Source of the DNA: Lamellibrachia satsuma
Taxonomy: Eukaryota > Annelida > Polychaeta > Sabellida > Siboglinidae
DNA length: 64,000 nucleotides
Assembly: GCA_033239005.1 (NCBI GenBank)
Contig: BSQZ01000120.1
Coordinates: 455,001-519,000 of the forward strand
Direction: 5' to 3'
The translations under genes and the position numbers were made by a program. The stretch's first letter is position 1. The number at the start of each line of letters is the position of its first letter. Positions 1-12,728 of this stretch are shown piece after piece. Below the pieces are notes generated by a model. The model made no database searches. It worked only from the letters and a program-made list of their open reading frames with translations, and had not been told where the DNA came from.

Positions 1-645
1 CTTTATTGCTTTATTACGAATATCATTATTGCATGTATTGTGTTTTAAAACAAACCTAATTTATTATCACGAATTACTACTTTTTACCATACCATTTAAT
101 GATACTGGCTGCACTTATGATGTGCCCATGTTAAGTTACAATTTCTACAACTTCATTTCCTAATTAAACTGGTGATAACGTTAGTATTATATAAGTCAAA
201 GAAACAAGCAACGTTTGTCATATCATAGGATTAAATCAAAGTCGTTAAATATAACTTAGTTAATTAATGTTCTCCTTTTTAATGCAAACGTTTGTAAGAA
301 TAGAGCAATATGTAGTTCGTTTAAGTTCCCTACGCAGCCAACTTTGCTAAAGAAATAGCTCGTGGAAATAAAGCTTTCAAACTTGAGGCCGCCGAAGCAC
401 AAACTTGTTCCGACCGCCACCCGCAGAAGGTGGCAGCCTTGGGTTATCCTGGTATTAAAACATCTTTGACAGAGGATGATGTGCCAACAGTATTCCCAGT
501 AGTTGACCGTGCCGCGCACAGATAGGAACCTGCGGCGAAAGAACCTTTGCCGAACAACTAACAGCGTACGTGTGTAGCAGTCTACCAGTCAGCCTCAGGG
601 ACATTGATAACACTACCACCTTCAATCGATCTCGTTGTCACAGTT

Positions 646-840
646 CACTCAACTGTGAATGAGTATCTTGCTACAGACAGTGGTGGATATGTGAACGAAT
701 AGTCTTCGCGCAGTTATTGCAGCATGGCTGAATGCTTCCCTTACAAGTCGACATGGCGTTGGATTGAACATGTCTGGCAAGGGGTGGAGTGTAAAGCGCT
801 TCCGTACATCTAGTACCTACCATAATATAAACATGCACGT
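646..840 (+). mobile_element. SINE-like body in copy A
   Basis: It shares the conserved block (ttcactcagctgtgaatgag, cagacagtggtggatatgtg, gaacgaatagtcttcgcgca, ggctgaatgcttccc) with copies near 7385, 11306, 19050, 26248, 35665 and 39405. A CA microsatellite follows its 3' end, as is common for SINE tails. The tRNA-like head is not recognisable in this copy. Confidence 0.6.
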
Positions 841-875
841 ACACATGCATCATACATCCATCTATACAAGCATAC

Positions 876-914
876 ATACATACATACACACACGCACGCA
901 CACACACACACACA

Positions 915-945
<31 letters not shown>

Positions 946-970
946 GCATGCACGCACACACACGCACGCA

Positions 971-1031
<61 letters not shown>
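876..1031. repeat. (CA)n with CGCA interruptions
   Basis: Alternating purine-pyrimidine microsatellite made of CA and ACGC units, at the 3' end of the SINE-like body. The open frames through it (Cys-Val on minus, Thr-His on plus) only reflect the dinucleotide repeat. Confidence 0.95.
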
Positions 1032-1033
<2 letters not shown>

Positions 1034-1131
1034 CCGCACTCGCACGCAAGCATTTCATATGCGCAGTGTTAAGATTCCGTCGCCAAAGAGATTGCATTTT
1101 TGTTCGGTTTGCGGTAAGAGCTCGTGCCCTG

Positions 1132-1330
1132 AAAGAACTCGCTAGAAAGAACTCGCTACCGTTCACTCGCGGCTCTCAATCGTCAGTCACGTGAAAGAAC
1201 TCGCTACCGTTTACTCGCGGCTGTCAATCATCGGTCACGTGAAAGAACTCACTACCGTTTACTCGCGGCTGTCAATCATCCGTCACGTGAAAAAACTCGC
1301 TACCGTTCACTCGCGGCTGTCAATCATCGT
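1132..1330. repeat. 48-bp tandem repeat, about 4 units
   Basis: Each unit carries aaagaactcgctaccgttca and ends near the palindrome CACGTG. The paralogous array in copy B (11829-12075) has about five units, so the number has changed since the duplication. Confidence 0.9.
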
Positions 1331-2575
1331 GAACAGAGCAAAACAGGAAAACCCAAATACACCCATCACAAACTGAATCTGGGCCAATATAATGAAGTTT
1401 TACGTCACGAATACTAAAAGCAATAGTTTGAAACACTGTTATCAGTTATTGAGTACATGTAACAATTAGTGCATATCCAGTTAGCCAGACAAAGGGTTAT
1501 TCGTCTGTACTACAGGTTGGCAGGCCCGTGGTCATGCGCAGTAGATGTTTACATGTTAAACTCCGCCTACTTGGTAAGATATACAGGCTCTTGTGTAATT
1601 ACTGCATGCTATGAATTTCTAATATTTTTAATTTATAACAAACTGTCACAATCGTCATAATTGTCACGATCCGTGGGATTAGTTGTCTTAAGTTGAACTT
1701 AACAAAAACAAGCAAACTACATTGCTTAAAGCATAAACACGTATACTATTCCCCTGAAATAATTATGTGAATGGGACATGTCAACTGACATTTAATTAAG
1801 CATTTGAATCACACCCTTTTGAATGTGTTTCAAATGACAAGCCCACAGCCCCAGGCGAGCTGATTAGCTTAACTTAACTACTCTAGATACTGCCGTAGTT
1901 GCTCACATTTTGAAGAGAATGTTTTCATTAGAATGCTGCACACGAGCACAGAGGCCAAACTACAAGAACATTGACCGGCTGAAAATAATACACACATGAG
2001 CAACTAGGCTTATCCCAGACGTTCAATGTTTTACCTACGGAAGCGTATTGTTGCCATGTATAGAAGGAATAAAAAGTCGAAATTTCGACTTAGCTATGTC
2101 AAAATGTCGACTTAATTCGAAATTTTAAAACTTTAAGCGTTCAAGTCACCTGGCCCAAGTTACTAAATTAGCATATTTGTGAGGGCATTCGGCCATGACC
2201 CCCTTGGCTTAAAAGTTTCATTTTTCCCAATGTCACATGTTGCTCCACCACACTATAGCAGGGTAAACTAATGGGTGACATAGCTTGCCCCCCCCCCGAT
2301 CTCCCTATATTTTGCGACATCCTAGAAACACCATGATTAACGCGTGTTCACTGGAAAATTTATAAGATTATATAATGTTCTTCATATTAATATAAACGGT
2401 TTCTTCGCTTATTTGACGTCGTCTTTATACAATGACGTCCGTGCGTGGGCGTTTCGGAACATTTTCCCATGAAGTCCACGTGCGAACGTTTTGGAACGTT
2501 TTACAATGACGTCCGTGCTCAGAAGTCATAGTAACACGCTATTCATAAAGTAAGCCATGTTATGCTTTTTTTGAG

Positions 2576-2880
2576 ACCCCCACCCCATCCCTTAACAAAT
2601 TACTAATCTCTGATCACAACCAGTCGTAACACGAGATGATAATCTTTGCGCGTCCCTGTTCATAATAATGCTCAATGATTCTGGTTTGTTGCGCCTCTGA
2701 GCTGAGGTTCCTGAGGTCACAGGCGCTACAGACGTTTTTACTATTATTAGTATTCTTATTTACTATTCAAATATCCATCTTGCAGGAATATTGCAGTTTG
2801 ATATTTTAAAATTATACAAAGCACAATATGTCAAATATTCATTAAGAAATGGTAAAACTATTTATTTTATATAATTTATC
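2576..2880. other. Copy A-specific insert (or copy B deletion), no gene seen
   Basis: Copy B passes directly from the equivalent of about 2575 (ttttgagacc) to that of about 2880 (caaatcacgggaaacc), so these ~300 bp are missing there. I see no coding frame, terminal repeat or microsatellite that identifies the insert. Confidence 0.6.
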
Positions 2881-3041
2881 AAATCACGGGAAACCATAAT
2901 ATTTTAGCTCAATTTCGACAATTTTCAATATTTGTCACATAGGTGTAATTCTCCCTTGTTATATGCACCGTATATGAAATGTCATACTAGTTTGAACTAT
3001 AGGAATGTATCAGTTTGAGACAGTTTTACTATTACACATAA

Positions 3042-3357
3042 GGCTTCGTGCAAATGTACTACCATCTGCCGTGCTGCGAATAACTCATTGTAGTTCGCGA
3101 TCGTTTTCGGTCTTTTCCGCTAGCTCAGCCCATTTGCGCTCAGACACAGGTAAGCTTGATTTTACCGCACAGACGTGTATGTGTACTTGGCTGTGTTTCG
3201 TGCTCGCCACCTCCTTCGATGAAAACGATCTCGACAATATATCCGCGACCATGAGGAGTTGCTCTAGAGTGTACTCCAGCATCAGGTCGTACTTCTGAAT
3301 GCGTAATAGAAGCCGCTGTAATATCGCAGAGCTGTTTCTTTGAAATCGCAATCAATG
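3042..3357 (-). pseudogene. Ty3/Gypsy remnant (RNase H to integrase linker)
   Basis: On the minus strand this encodes the same segment as the fuller element at 14914-15573: the end of RNase H (IAISKKQLC, RIQKYDLMLEY) and the linker after it (VSERKWAELAE). It lacks a short stretch present in the other copy and the frame is broken. It starts at the same host boundary (actattacac) as the element next to copy B, so it is probably an internally deleted copy of the same insertion. Its far end runs into the 38-bp minisatellite. Confidence 0.85.
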
Positions 3358-3359
3358 GC

Positions 3360-3845
3360 TGGTGTCTTGATCTGGTGTCTTGATCTGTCTGCCCCGTCTG
3401 TAACTGGTGTCTACACCCGCATCTGTCTTCCCCGCCTGTAACTGGTGTCTACACCCGCATCTGTCTGCCCGTCTGTAACTGGTGTCTACATCCGCATCTG
3501 TCTGCCCCGTCTGTAACTGGTGTCTACACCCGCATCTGTCTGCCCCGTATGTAACTGGTGTCTACACCCGCATCTGTCTGCCACGTCTGTAACTGGTGTC
3601 TACACCTGCATCTGTCTACACTGTCTGTAACTGGTGTCTACACCCGCATTTGTCTGCCCCGTATGTAACTGGTGTCTACACCCGCATCTGTCTGCCCCGT
3701 ATGTAACTGGTGTCTACACCCGCATCTGTCTGCCCGTCTGTTACTGGTGTCTACACCCGCATTTGTCTGCCCCGTCTGTAACGGGTGTCTACACCCGCAT
3801 CTGTCTGCCCCGTCTGTAACTGGTGTCTACACCCGCAATTGTCTT
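3360..3845. repeat. 38-bp minisatellite, about 12-13 units
   Basis: The unit begins ctgtaactggtgtctacacc and continues with cgcatctgtctgccccgt. Occasional 1-bp deletions shift the phase. Translations through it (CLHPHLSAP repeats) are repeat artefacts. Confidence 0.95.
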
Positions 3846-4104
3846 CTGGTAAGAAAAAAACCCAGAAAGACGACACAGACGAAATACCATTTTTTCTTGT
3901 AGCTAGCGAATTCGCTTAAATAAACATATCATATACATACATGGTGTTTTTGTGGTGGTTATGTAGTGGTTATCGATGGATCATGCTTGACTGTGAGCTC
4001 GGACGACATAAGACGTTTGACAAATACTCTTAAGGCGGTGCCAGACGCCTCGTCGAATGAGGGGAAGACTTGTCAATATATTTCTGAAGTATTTTATATA
4101 TCAT

Positions 4105-4176
4105 TTTATTATTATTATTATTATTTACAAATGCTTTTACACCACACCACACCACACCACACACACCACACACAAA
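4105..4176. repeat. (ATT)n then (ACACC)n microsatellites
   Basis: A short ATT run near 4108-4123 is followed by repeated caccacac units to about 4176. It sits just upstream of the 14-bp satellite. Confidence 0.85.
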
Positions 4177-4261
4177 AAGAACCTATAACGTGCGATGACA
4201 CACAAAAATACAGCGTGAAATGACAAGCAAGAATTACAGCACACAGTGACAGACTAGACAA

Positions 4262-5416
4262 TGACACAAGAAAGTTCACCGTAACACAGAGACCGTGACA
4301 CAGAGACCGTAACACAGAGACCGTAACACAGAGACCGTGACACAGAGACCGTGACACAGAGACCGTGACACAGAGACCGTAACACAGAGACCGTAACACA
4401 GAGACCGTGACACAGAGATCTTAACACAGAGACCGTAACACAGAGACCGTAACGCAGAGACCGTGACACAGAGACCGTAACACAGTGACCGTAACACAGA
4501 GACCGTAACACAGATACCGTAAAGCAGAGACCGTAACACAGAGACCGTGACACAGAGACCGTGACACAGAGACCGTAACACAGAGACCGTAACACAGAGA
4601 CCGTGAAACAGAGACCGTGACACAGAGACCGTGACACAGAGACCGTAACACAGAGACCGTGACACAGAGACCGTAAAACAGAGACCGTGACACAGAGACC
4701 GTGACACAGAGACCGTAACACAGAGACCGTAACACAGAGACCGTGACACAGAGACCGTGACACAGAGACCGTGACACAGAGACCGTAACACAGAGACCGT
4801 AACACAGAGACCGTGACACAGAGATCTTAACACAGAGACCGTAACACAGAGACCGTAACGCAGAGACCGTGACACAGAGACCGTAACACAGTGACCGTAA
4901 CACAGAGACCGTAACACAGATACCGTAAAGCAGAGACCGTAACACAGAGACCGTGACACAGAGACCGTGACACAGAGACCGTAACACAGAGACCGTAACA
5001 CAGAGACCGTGAAACAGAGACCGTGACACAGAGACCGTGACACAGAGACCGTAACACAGAGACCGTGACACAGAGACCGTAAAACAGAGACCGTGACACA
5101 GAGACCGTGACACAGAGACCGTAACACAGAGACCGTAACACAGAGACCGTGACACAGAGACCGTATCACAGAGACCGTGACACAGAGACCGTAACACAGA
5201 GACCGTAACACAGAGACCGTGACACAGAGACCGTGACACAGAGACCGTGACACAGAGACCGTGACACAGAGACCGTAAAACAGAGACCGTGACACAGAGA
5301 CCGTGACACAGAGACCGTAACAAAGAGACCGTGACACAGAGACCGTAACACAGAGACCGTGACACAGAGACCGTAACACAGAGACCGTAACACAGAGACC
5401 GTGAAACAGAGACCGC
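4262..5416. repeat. 14-bp satellite, about 80 units, with 406-bp higher-order repeat
   Basis: The monomer is acacagagaccgtg or its a/g variant. Variant monomers recur at exactly 406 bp (29 monomers): gagatctt at 4415 and 4821, cagtgacc at 4483 and 4889, cagatacc at 4511 and 4917. This shows a higher-order duplication on top of the monomer array. The 412-codon minus-strand frame through it ([14 protein letters not shown] and variants, 14 residues per three monomers) is open because of the repeat and is not called as a gene. Confidence 0.95.
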
Positions 5417-6042
<626 letters not shown>

Positions 6043-6145
6043 AAAGATATGTACCACACTTATACATATGTGATATTAGTTCATATTAATATTTTTTTTT
6101 AATTATTAATAATTTTGATAAAATATTAGTTATCTCATTCGCACC

Positions 6146-7158
6146 AGTGGCGTAATGACCCGGTGGCAGGGGTCACACTCACCAGGGCGCCGAGTCGGGG
6201 GCGCCAAATCGGCGGTCAACTTACCCATCAAGCGGATAACATATTAAAAATCGGCAACGATTGATGTATGCAAAGTAGAGAACAAGTTGAGAGAAGGGGA
6301 CGACGACGAACCAGAATGTCTGGAGGACTTGCACTAGACGAAAGTCTCTCGGCCGAACAGGAAATCATGCGTGTCATGAAAGTCACTGTGGACCGACTCC
6401 AGCAGGAAATGGTTAAGAGGTTCACTTGTCTCAAAGAACTGAATGCCCAGTTTGGCTCTCTACAGGACACAGTACATCTCATGGACGTTGAGCACCAGGG
6501 TTCGACTGATGCCACTGTCCGTCAATACTGTGAGGACCCTGGTACGGTCTGTCACTCCGGTTTCGATGGAACTGAATTCTACGTAGAGATATGCGACTGC
6601 ACAATGTCCCTCTAAGACACGCCACAACTTTGAGCCGACCACTCCGCTGTAGCTGCTTTCGTTCATCGTTTCATACGATGAAGATATATTTCCCAATCTG
6701 CACGTCGCTCTACACATTCTGATGACGACACAGGTGTCAGTTGCTAGCTGTGAACGTTCGTTCAGTAAGTTGAAGTTAATCCTTAGCGTCTATGTGATAA
6801 GACTGCCTCACTGACTTGACCTCAACAGAGAAAGGTAAACTTAGATCAAGTTACTGATCAGTTTGCAGCAATCAAAGCGAGAAAAGCGGTGCGCATAGTT
6901 ATTTGTGCTTGTAAATGCGTTCAATAATTGCTTAGTTGTGATTCAATATTGATTTTACCATGAACAATTCACAGTTCATATCAAATAAAAATTTGAACTT
7001 TACTTTTCGTTTCCTTAATTATTTCCAATAGGGTAAACGTCAAGTACAGTTTAATATATACATGCAAGTAATTCTCAAACTGCACGGTAGTATGACCGGT
7101 TCAGTTGGCTCTGAGAGGAGACATATAAAATATGTGTCGGGTGAGGGGGGGCGCCAAA
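6146..7158 (+). mobile_element. Decayed hAT-type DNA transposon remnant
   Basis: The stretch contains a broken hAT transposase C-terminus (see 6268-6814). A cagtggcgtaatgacc terminus-like sequence lies at its left and a repeated gggggcgccaaat motif occurs near 6190 and 7145. The right terminus is not clear and I could not define a target-site duplication, so the limits are approximate. Confidence 0.5.
6268..6814 (+). pseudogene. hAT transposase (ZMYM-like type) C-terminal fragment
   Basis: The frame from 6268 contains the helical segment EIMRVMKVTVDRLQQEM and then FDGTEFYVEICDC, arranged as in the ZMYM1/ZMYM5-like hAT transposases domesticated or scattered in animal genomes. After a stop and a frameshift, 6695-6814 encodes the hAT dimerisation core, including VSVASCERSFSKLKLI. 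That core motif is diagnostic of the family. The N-terminal zinc finger and catalytic region are missing and the frame is broken, so this is a dead fragment of a mobile element and not a host gene. It is on the same strand as the putative left terminus at 6146. Confidence 0.75.
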
Positions 7159-7765
7159 TTGCGTTCACTCTCGGCAGTCAATCATCGGTCGCGTGAACAG
7201 TAGCGTGTTCTTTCATGGCACGCGCTCTTACCGCAAACCGCATCTCCTTGGCGACGGAATACGGTGGCTGGGCCGTTGTAATCTTAACACTGCGCATATG
7301 AAATGCTTCCGAGCGAGTGCGTGCGTGCGTGTGCGCATGTATGCTTGTATGTATGGTTGTTCGTGTGCATGTGTACGTGCATCTTTTATATTACGATAAA
7401 ACGGTACCCAGTCATTGGGACAGGTAGATGCATGGAAGCGCTTTACAATTCACCCATTTGCAGACCTGTTCAATCCAACGCCGTCTCGACTTGTTTGGGA
7501 AGCATTCAGCCATGCTGCAATTACTGTGCGAAGACTATTCGTTCACATATCCACCACTGTCTGTAGCAAGGTACTCATTCACAGCTGAGTGAACTATGGC
7601 AACGAGATCGATTGAAGTTGGTAGTGATATCAATGTCTATGAGGCTGGCTAGTAGATTGAATGTGGTAGCGTTTTCAATGTCTATGAGGCCGGCTGGTAG
7701 ATTGCTACACGCGTGTGCTGCTGTTTTGGATTGTTTGCAAAAGGTTCGTTCTGTGCGCGGCATGG
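7150..7765 (-). repeat. Inverted partial copy of the A/B segment
   Basis: The reverse complement of this stretch matches the copy A/B region with the SINE-like body, the catatgaaatgcttccgagc junction and the 48-bp repeat start. The CA tract is reduced to a few imperfect units. It also carries two degenerate copies of the caatgtctatgaggc block at 7630-7700. Confidence 0.75.
7385..7612 (-). mobile_element. SINE-like body, minus strand
   Basis: Reverse-strand member of the dispersed family: ttcactcagctgtgaatgag, cagacagtggtggatatgtg and the atgcttccc block are all present in order. The head is not recognisable. Confidence 0.6.
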
Positions 7766-7789
7766 TCAGCCTGATCTAAGCTTCACGTT

Positions 7790-8384
7790 CCCCTGGACTT
7801 CTCACGCCGATATGTCATGAACTTCAGAGGATTTTAAGTAGTTAATTGGTCTTTGATGTTGTGTTTGTTGACTTTAGATTTTGCTTTTGCTGATACCACT
7901 AAAGAGAAGCCGAACCACTTCATTTTGATGCAGCTACGTGATCGGATTTCTGTGGATTTAGACATGATAGGAGTTGTTGAATATTATTATTATTAAATAA
8001 GCATCAAGTAGAAACTACTGGCCGAAGACAGCCTGACCTGGAAGATTGATGAAGAGGCCCTCATCAATCCGATGGATTGATATAGGCTGAATAGATCATA
8101 ATTGAACAGAAAGATGTGATATGTCAGAAATGATGTGCCGCACTGTTGACCCGTATTCGTGAACATGTTCGTCAAGTTGGTAGCGAATAGTGAAGTAACG
8201 ATTTTCTTCTAATCACAAATATTGAGAAGCATTTACTCCACGTTTCGGCCACCGTCGGTAGGATGATTCGATATGGTCAACGTATGCTGACCTGCTTCGT
8301 TTCGACAGACGGAATAGATGATTTCAAAACAAAATTGGCCGTTACATATTCTCTCTTTGAGCGAGGTCTGCTTTACCAGTAGAA
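7790..8384. other. No supported feature
   Basis: AT-rich sequence with short open frames only. The end near 8233-8384 is read on the minus strand in continuous frame with the 39-bp minisatellite, but I recognise no protein family in it. Confidence 0.5.
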
Positions 8385-9862
8385 AATGCGATGACATGAA
8401 TATATCAACATAAAGAAGTAAAGAGTGCGATGACATGACTATATCAACATAAAGAAGTAAAGAGTGCGATGACATGACTAAATCAACATAAGGAAGTAAA
8501 GAGTGCGATGACATGACTAAATCAACATAAAGAAGTAAAGAGTGTGATGACATGACTAAATCAACATAAATAAGTAAAGAGTGCGATGACATGACTAAAT
8601 CAACATAAAGAAGTAAAGAGTGCGATGACATGACTAAATCAACATAAAGAAGTAAAGAGTGCGATGACATGACTAAATCAACATAAAGAAGTAAAGAGTG
8701 CGATGACATGACTAAATCAACATAAAGAAGTAAAGAGTGAGATGGCATGACTACGTCAACATAAAGAAGTAAAGAGTGCGATGACATGACTATATCAACA
8801 TAAAGAAGTAAAGAGTGAGATGACATGACTACGTCAACATAAAGAAGTAAAGAGTGCGATGACATGAACACGTCAACATAAAGAAGTAAAGAGTGCGATG
8901 ACATGACTATATCAACATAAAGAAGTAAAGAGTGCGATGACATGACTAAATCAACATAAAGAAGTAAAAAGTGCGATGACATGACTAAATCAACATAAAG
9001 AAGTAAATAGAGCAATGACATGACTAAATCAACATAAAGAAGTAAAGAGTGAGATGGCATGACTACGTCAACATAAAGAAGTAGAGAATGTGATGACATG
9101 ACTACATCAACATAAAGAAGTAAAGAGTGCGATGGCATGACTATATCAACATAAAGAAATAAAGAGTGCGATGACATGACTAAATCAACATAAAGAAGTA
9201 AAGAGTGCGATGACATGAACACGTCAACATAAAGAAGTAAAGAGTGCGATGACATGACTATATCAACATAAAGAAGTAAAGAGAGCGATGACATGACTAA
9301 ATCAACATAAAGAAGTAAAAAGTGCGATGACATGACTAAATCAACATAAAGAAGTAAACAGTGCGATGACATGACCAAATCAACATAAAGAAGTAAAGAG
9401 TGCGATGAGATGACTAAATCAACATAAAGAAGTAAAGAGTGCGATGATATGACTACGTCAACATAAAGAAGTAGAGAATGTGATGACATGACTACATCAA
9501 CATAAAGAAGTAAAGAGTGCGATGACATGACTATAACAACATAAATAAGTAAAGAGTGCGATGACATGACTATATCAACATAAAGAAGTAAAGAGTGCGA
9601 TGACATGAACACGTCAACATAAAGAAGTAAAGAGTGCGATGACATGAACACGTCAACATAAAGAAGTAAAGAGTGCGATGACATGACTATATCAACGTAA
9701 AGAAGTAAAGAGAGCGATGACATGACTAAATCAACATAAAGAAGTAAAAAGTGCGATGACATGACTAAATCAACATAAAAAATTAAATAGTGCGATGAGA
9801 TGACTAAATCAACATAAAGAAGTAAAGAGTGAGATGACATGACTAAATCAACATAAGGAAGT
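8385..9862. repeat. 39-bp minisatellite, about 38 units
   Basis: The unit contains gagtgcgatgacatgacta and aatcaacataaagaagtaaa. Because 39 is divisible by three, the minus strand is open for 535 codons with a 13-residue period (SSHSLLLYVDLVM). Substitutions fall at all codon positions and no start context, splice or domain signal supports translation, so I treat it as noncoding. Confidence 0.95.
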
Positions 9863-9935
9863 TAGACAGACATTGTTTTGATGGCGCTGAACAGGACTGG
9901 AACATAGACGTACAAATGCTGCTATGTCGTCACAA

Positions 9936-10651
9936 AATGTATCTATTTGTTGTGGTAAACTACATTGTATGACCGTGACAATGTAAATGTAATGTATCTA
10001 TTTGTTGTGGTAAACTACATTGTATGACCGTGACAATGTAAATGTAATGTATCTATTTGTTGTAGTAAACTACATTGTATGACCGTGACAATGTAAATGT
10101 AATGCATCTATTTGTTGTGGTAAACTACATTGTATGACCGTGACAATGTAAATGTAATGTATCTATTTGTTGTAGTAAACTACATTGTATGACCGTGACA
10201 ATGTAAATGTAATGTATCTATTTGTTGTAGTAAACTACATTGTATGACCGTGACAATGTAAATGTAATGTATATATTTGTTGTGGTAAACTACATTGTAT
10301 GACCGTGACAATGTAAATGTAATGTATCTATTTGTTGTGGTAAACTACATTGTAAGACCGTGACATTGTAAATGTAATGTATATATTTGTTGTGGTAAAC
10401 TACATTGTATGACCGTGACAATGTAAATGTAATGTGTCTATTTGTTGTAGTAAACTACATTGTATGACCGTGACAATGTAAATGTAATGTATCTATTTGT
10501 TGTGGTAAACTACATTATAAGACCGTGACAATGTAAATGTAATGTATATATTTGTTGTAGTAAACTACATTGTATGACCGTGACAATGTAAATGTAATGT
10601 ATCTATTTGTTTTGGTAAACTACATTGTATGACGTGACAATGTAAATGTAA
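9936..10651. repeat. 55-bp minisatellite, 13 units
   Basis: Starts of the unit aatgtatctatttgttgtgg are spaced by 55 bp (9936, 9991, 10046 and on). The array ends directly at the left edge of segmental copy B, so the duplication boundary coincides with a tandem array. Confidence 0.97.
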
Positions 10652-11305
10652 TGTGAACATTGCTTTATTGCTTTATTACGAATATCATTATTGCATGTAT
10701 TGTGCTTTAAAACAAACCTAATTTATTATCATGAATTACTATTTTTTTATCGTACCATTTAACTTTTTTTACTGGCTGCACTTATGATGTGCACATGTTA
10801 AGTTACAATTTCAACAACTTAATTTCCTAATTAAAATGGTGATAATGTTAGTATTATATAAGTCAAAGAAACAAGACTTTGTCATATCATAGGATTAAAT
10901 CAAAGTCGTTAAATATAACTTAGTTAATTAATGTTCTCGTTTGTAATGCAAACGTTAGTCAAACATAAAGTAATATGCATTTCGTATAAGTTCCCTACGC
11001 AGCCAACTTTGCTAAAGAAATAGCTCGTGGAAACAAAGCTTTCAAACTTCAGGCCGCCGAAGCACAAACTTGTTCCGACCGCCACCCGCAGTAGGTGGCA
11101 GCCTTGGGTTAACCTGGTACTAAAACATCTTTGACAGAGAATGATGTGCCAACAGTATTCCCAGTAGTTGACCGTGCCGCGCACAGACAGGCACCTGGCG
11201 AAAGAACCTTTACCAAAAATGTGGCAGCACACGTGTGTAGCAGTCTACCAGCCAGCCTCAGGGACATTGATAACACTACCACCTTCAATCGATCTCGTTG
11301 CTACA

Positions 11306-11517
11306 GTTCACTCAGCTGTGAATGAGTACCTTGCTACAGACAGTGGTGGATATGTGAACGAATAGTCTTCGCGCAGTTATTGCAGCATGGCTGAATGCTT
11401 CCCATACAAGTCGAGATGGCGTTGGATTGAACATGTCTGACAAGGGGTGGAGTGTAAAGCACTTCCGTGCATCTAGTACCTGTCCTAAGGACTGGGTGCC
11501 GCGCTACCGTAATGTAA
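11306..11517 (+). mobile_element. SINE-like body in copy B
   Basis: Same conserved block as the copy at 646-840, followed by the CA/CGCA tract. It retains the extension atctagtacctgtcctaagg, which copy A has partly lost. Confidence 0.6.
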
Positions 11518-11562
11518 ACATGCACGTACACATGCATCATACATCCATCTATACAAGCATAC

Positions 11563-11735
11563 ACACACACACACGCACACGCACGCGCACGCGCACGCGC
11601 ACGCGCACGCACACGCACACGCACACGCACACGCACACGCACACGCACACGCACAAGCACACGCACACGCACACGCACACGCACACGCACACGCACACGC
11701 ACACACACACACAAACACACTCACACGCACACTCG
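11563..11735. repeat. (CA)n/(CGCA)n microsatellite
   Basis: CA dinucleotides with a regular ACACGC hexamer phase through much of the tract. The paralogous tract in copy A has a different interruption pattern. Confidence 0.95.
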
Positions 11736-11828
11736 CACGCAAGCATTTCATATGCGCAGTGTTAAGATTATTATTCCATCGCCAAAGAGATTGCATTTTT
11801 GTTCGGTTTGCGGTAAGAGCTTATGCCC

Positions 11829-12075
11829 TGAAAGAACTCGCTACCGTTCACTCGCGGCTGTCAATCATCGGTCACGTGAAAGAACTCGCTACCGTTCACT
11901 CGCGACTGTCAACCATCGGTTACGTGAAAGAACTCGCTACCGTTCACTCGCGACTGTCAACCATCGGTTACGTGAAATAACTCGCTACCGTTCACTCGCG
12001 ACTGTCAATCATCGGTCACGTGAAAGAACTCGCTACCGTTCACTCGCGACTGTCAATCATCCGTCACATGAACAA
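11829..12075. repeat. 48-bp tandem repeat, about 5 units
   Basis: Same unit as at 1132-1330 (aaagaactcgctaccgttca plus tcaatcatcggtcacgtg). Some units carry TTACGTGAAA in place of TCACGTGAAA. Confidence 0.9.
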
Positions 12076-12451
12076 TGCAAAACAGGAAAACCCAAATACA
12101 CCCATCACAAACTGAATCTGGGCCAATATAATGAAGTGTTACGTCACGAATACTAAAAACAATAGTTTGAAACACGGTTATCAGTTATTGAATATATGTA
12201 ACAATTAGTGCATATCCAGTTAGCCAGACAAAGGGTTATTCGTCTGTACTACAGGTTGGCAGGCCCGTGGTCATGCACAGTAGATGTTTACATGTTAAAC
12301 TCCGCCTACTTGGTAAGATATACAGGCTCTTGTGTAATTACTGCATGCTATGAATTTCTAATATTATTAATTTATAACAAACTGTCACAATCGTCATAAT
12401 TGTCACGATCCGTGGGATTAGTTGTCTTAAGTTGAACTTAACAAAAACAAG

Positions 12452-12728
12452 CGCACATGTTTTTGTACGCAAAATCAAATTGCAAAATACCAAATAATCG
12501 TTACAGATATAAACCATACTAAAACACCAACACAATCTCTGTGAAATGCAGTATCAAAGTTTAAAATGAACCGGATGATTAATGTATTAATATGTTCTTC
12601 GCATACGTGTCCATTCCTCATTATCGCCCAGGCGCGTTATTGTCGTGTGTTGTCTTTTAAAATATACTGCATAGGAGGACAACATTGTCTTAGCATTTAG
12701 AAACTACCGAGCACTGTGTTACACCACT
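12452..12728. other. Copy B-specific insert (or copy A deletion)
   Basis: Copy A reads straight through aacaaaaacaagc to actacattgcttaaagc near 1710. Copy B has about 275 bp between these points. I see no terminal inverted repeats or coding potential. Confidence 0.6.

Larger units (their letters stand above)
1..3040. repeat. Segmental duplication copy A (start cut by window edge)
   Basis: This stretch aligns along its length with 10661-13735 (copy B) in the same orientation, with scattered substitutions and small indels. It contains, in order, a SINE-like body, a CA-rich tract, a 48-bp tandem array and about 1.7 kb of AT-rich single-copy-like DNA. Positions of about 2575-2880 are present only in copy A. 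Both copies end with the same host sequence next to Ty3/Gypsy sequence. I see no intact gene in it. Confidence 0.85.
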
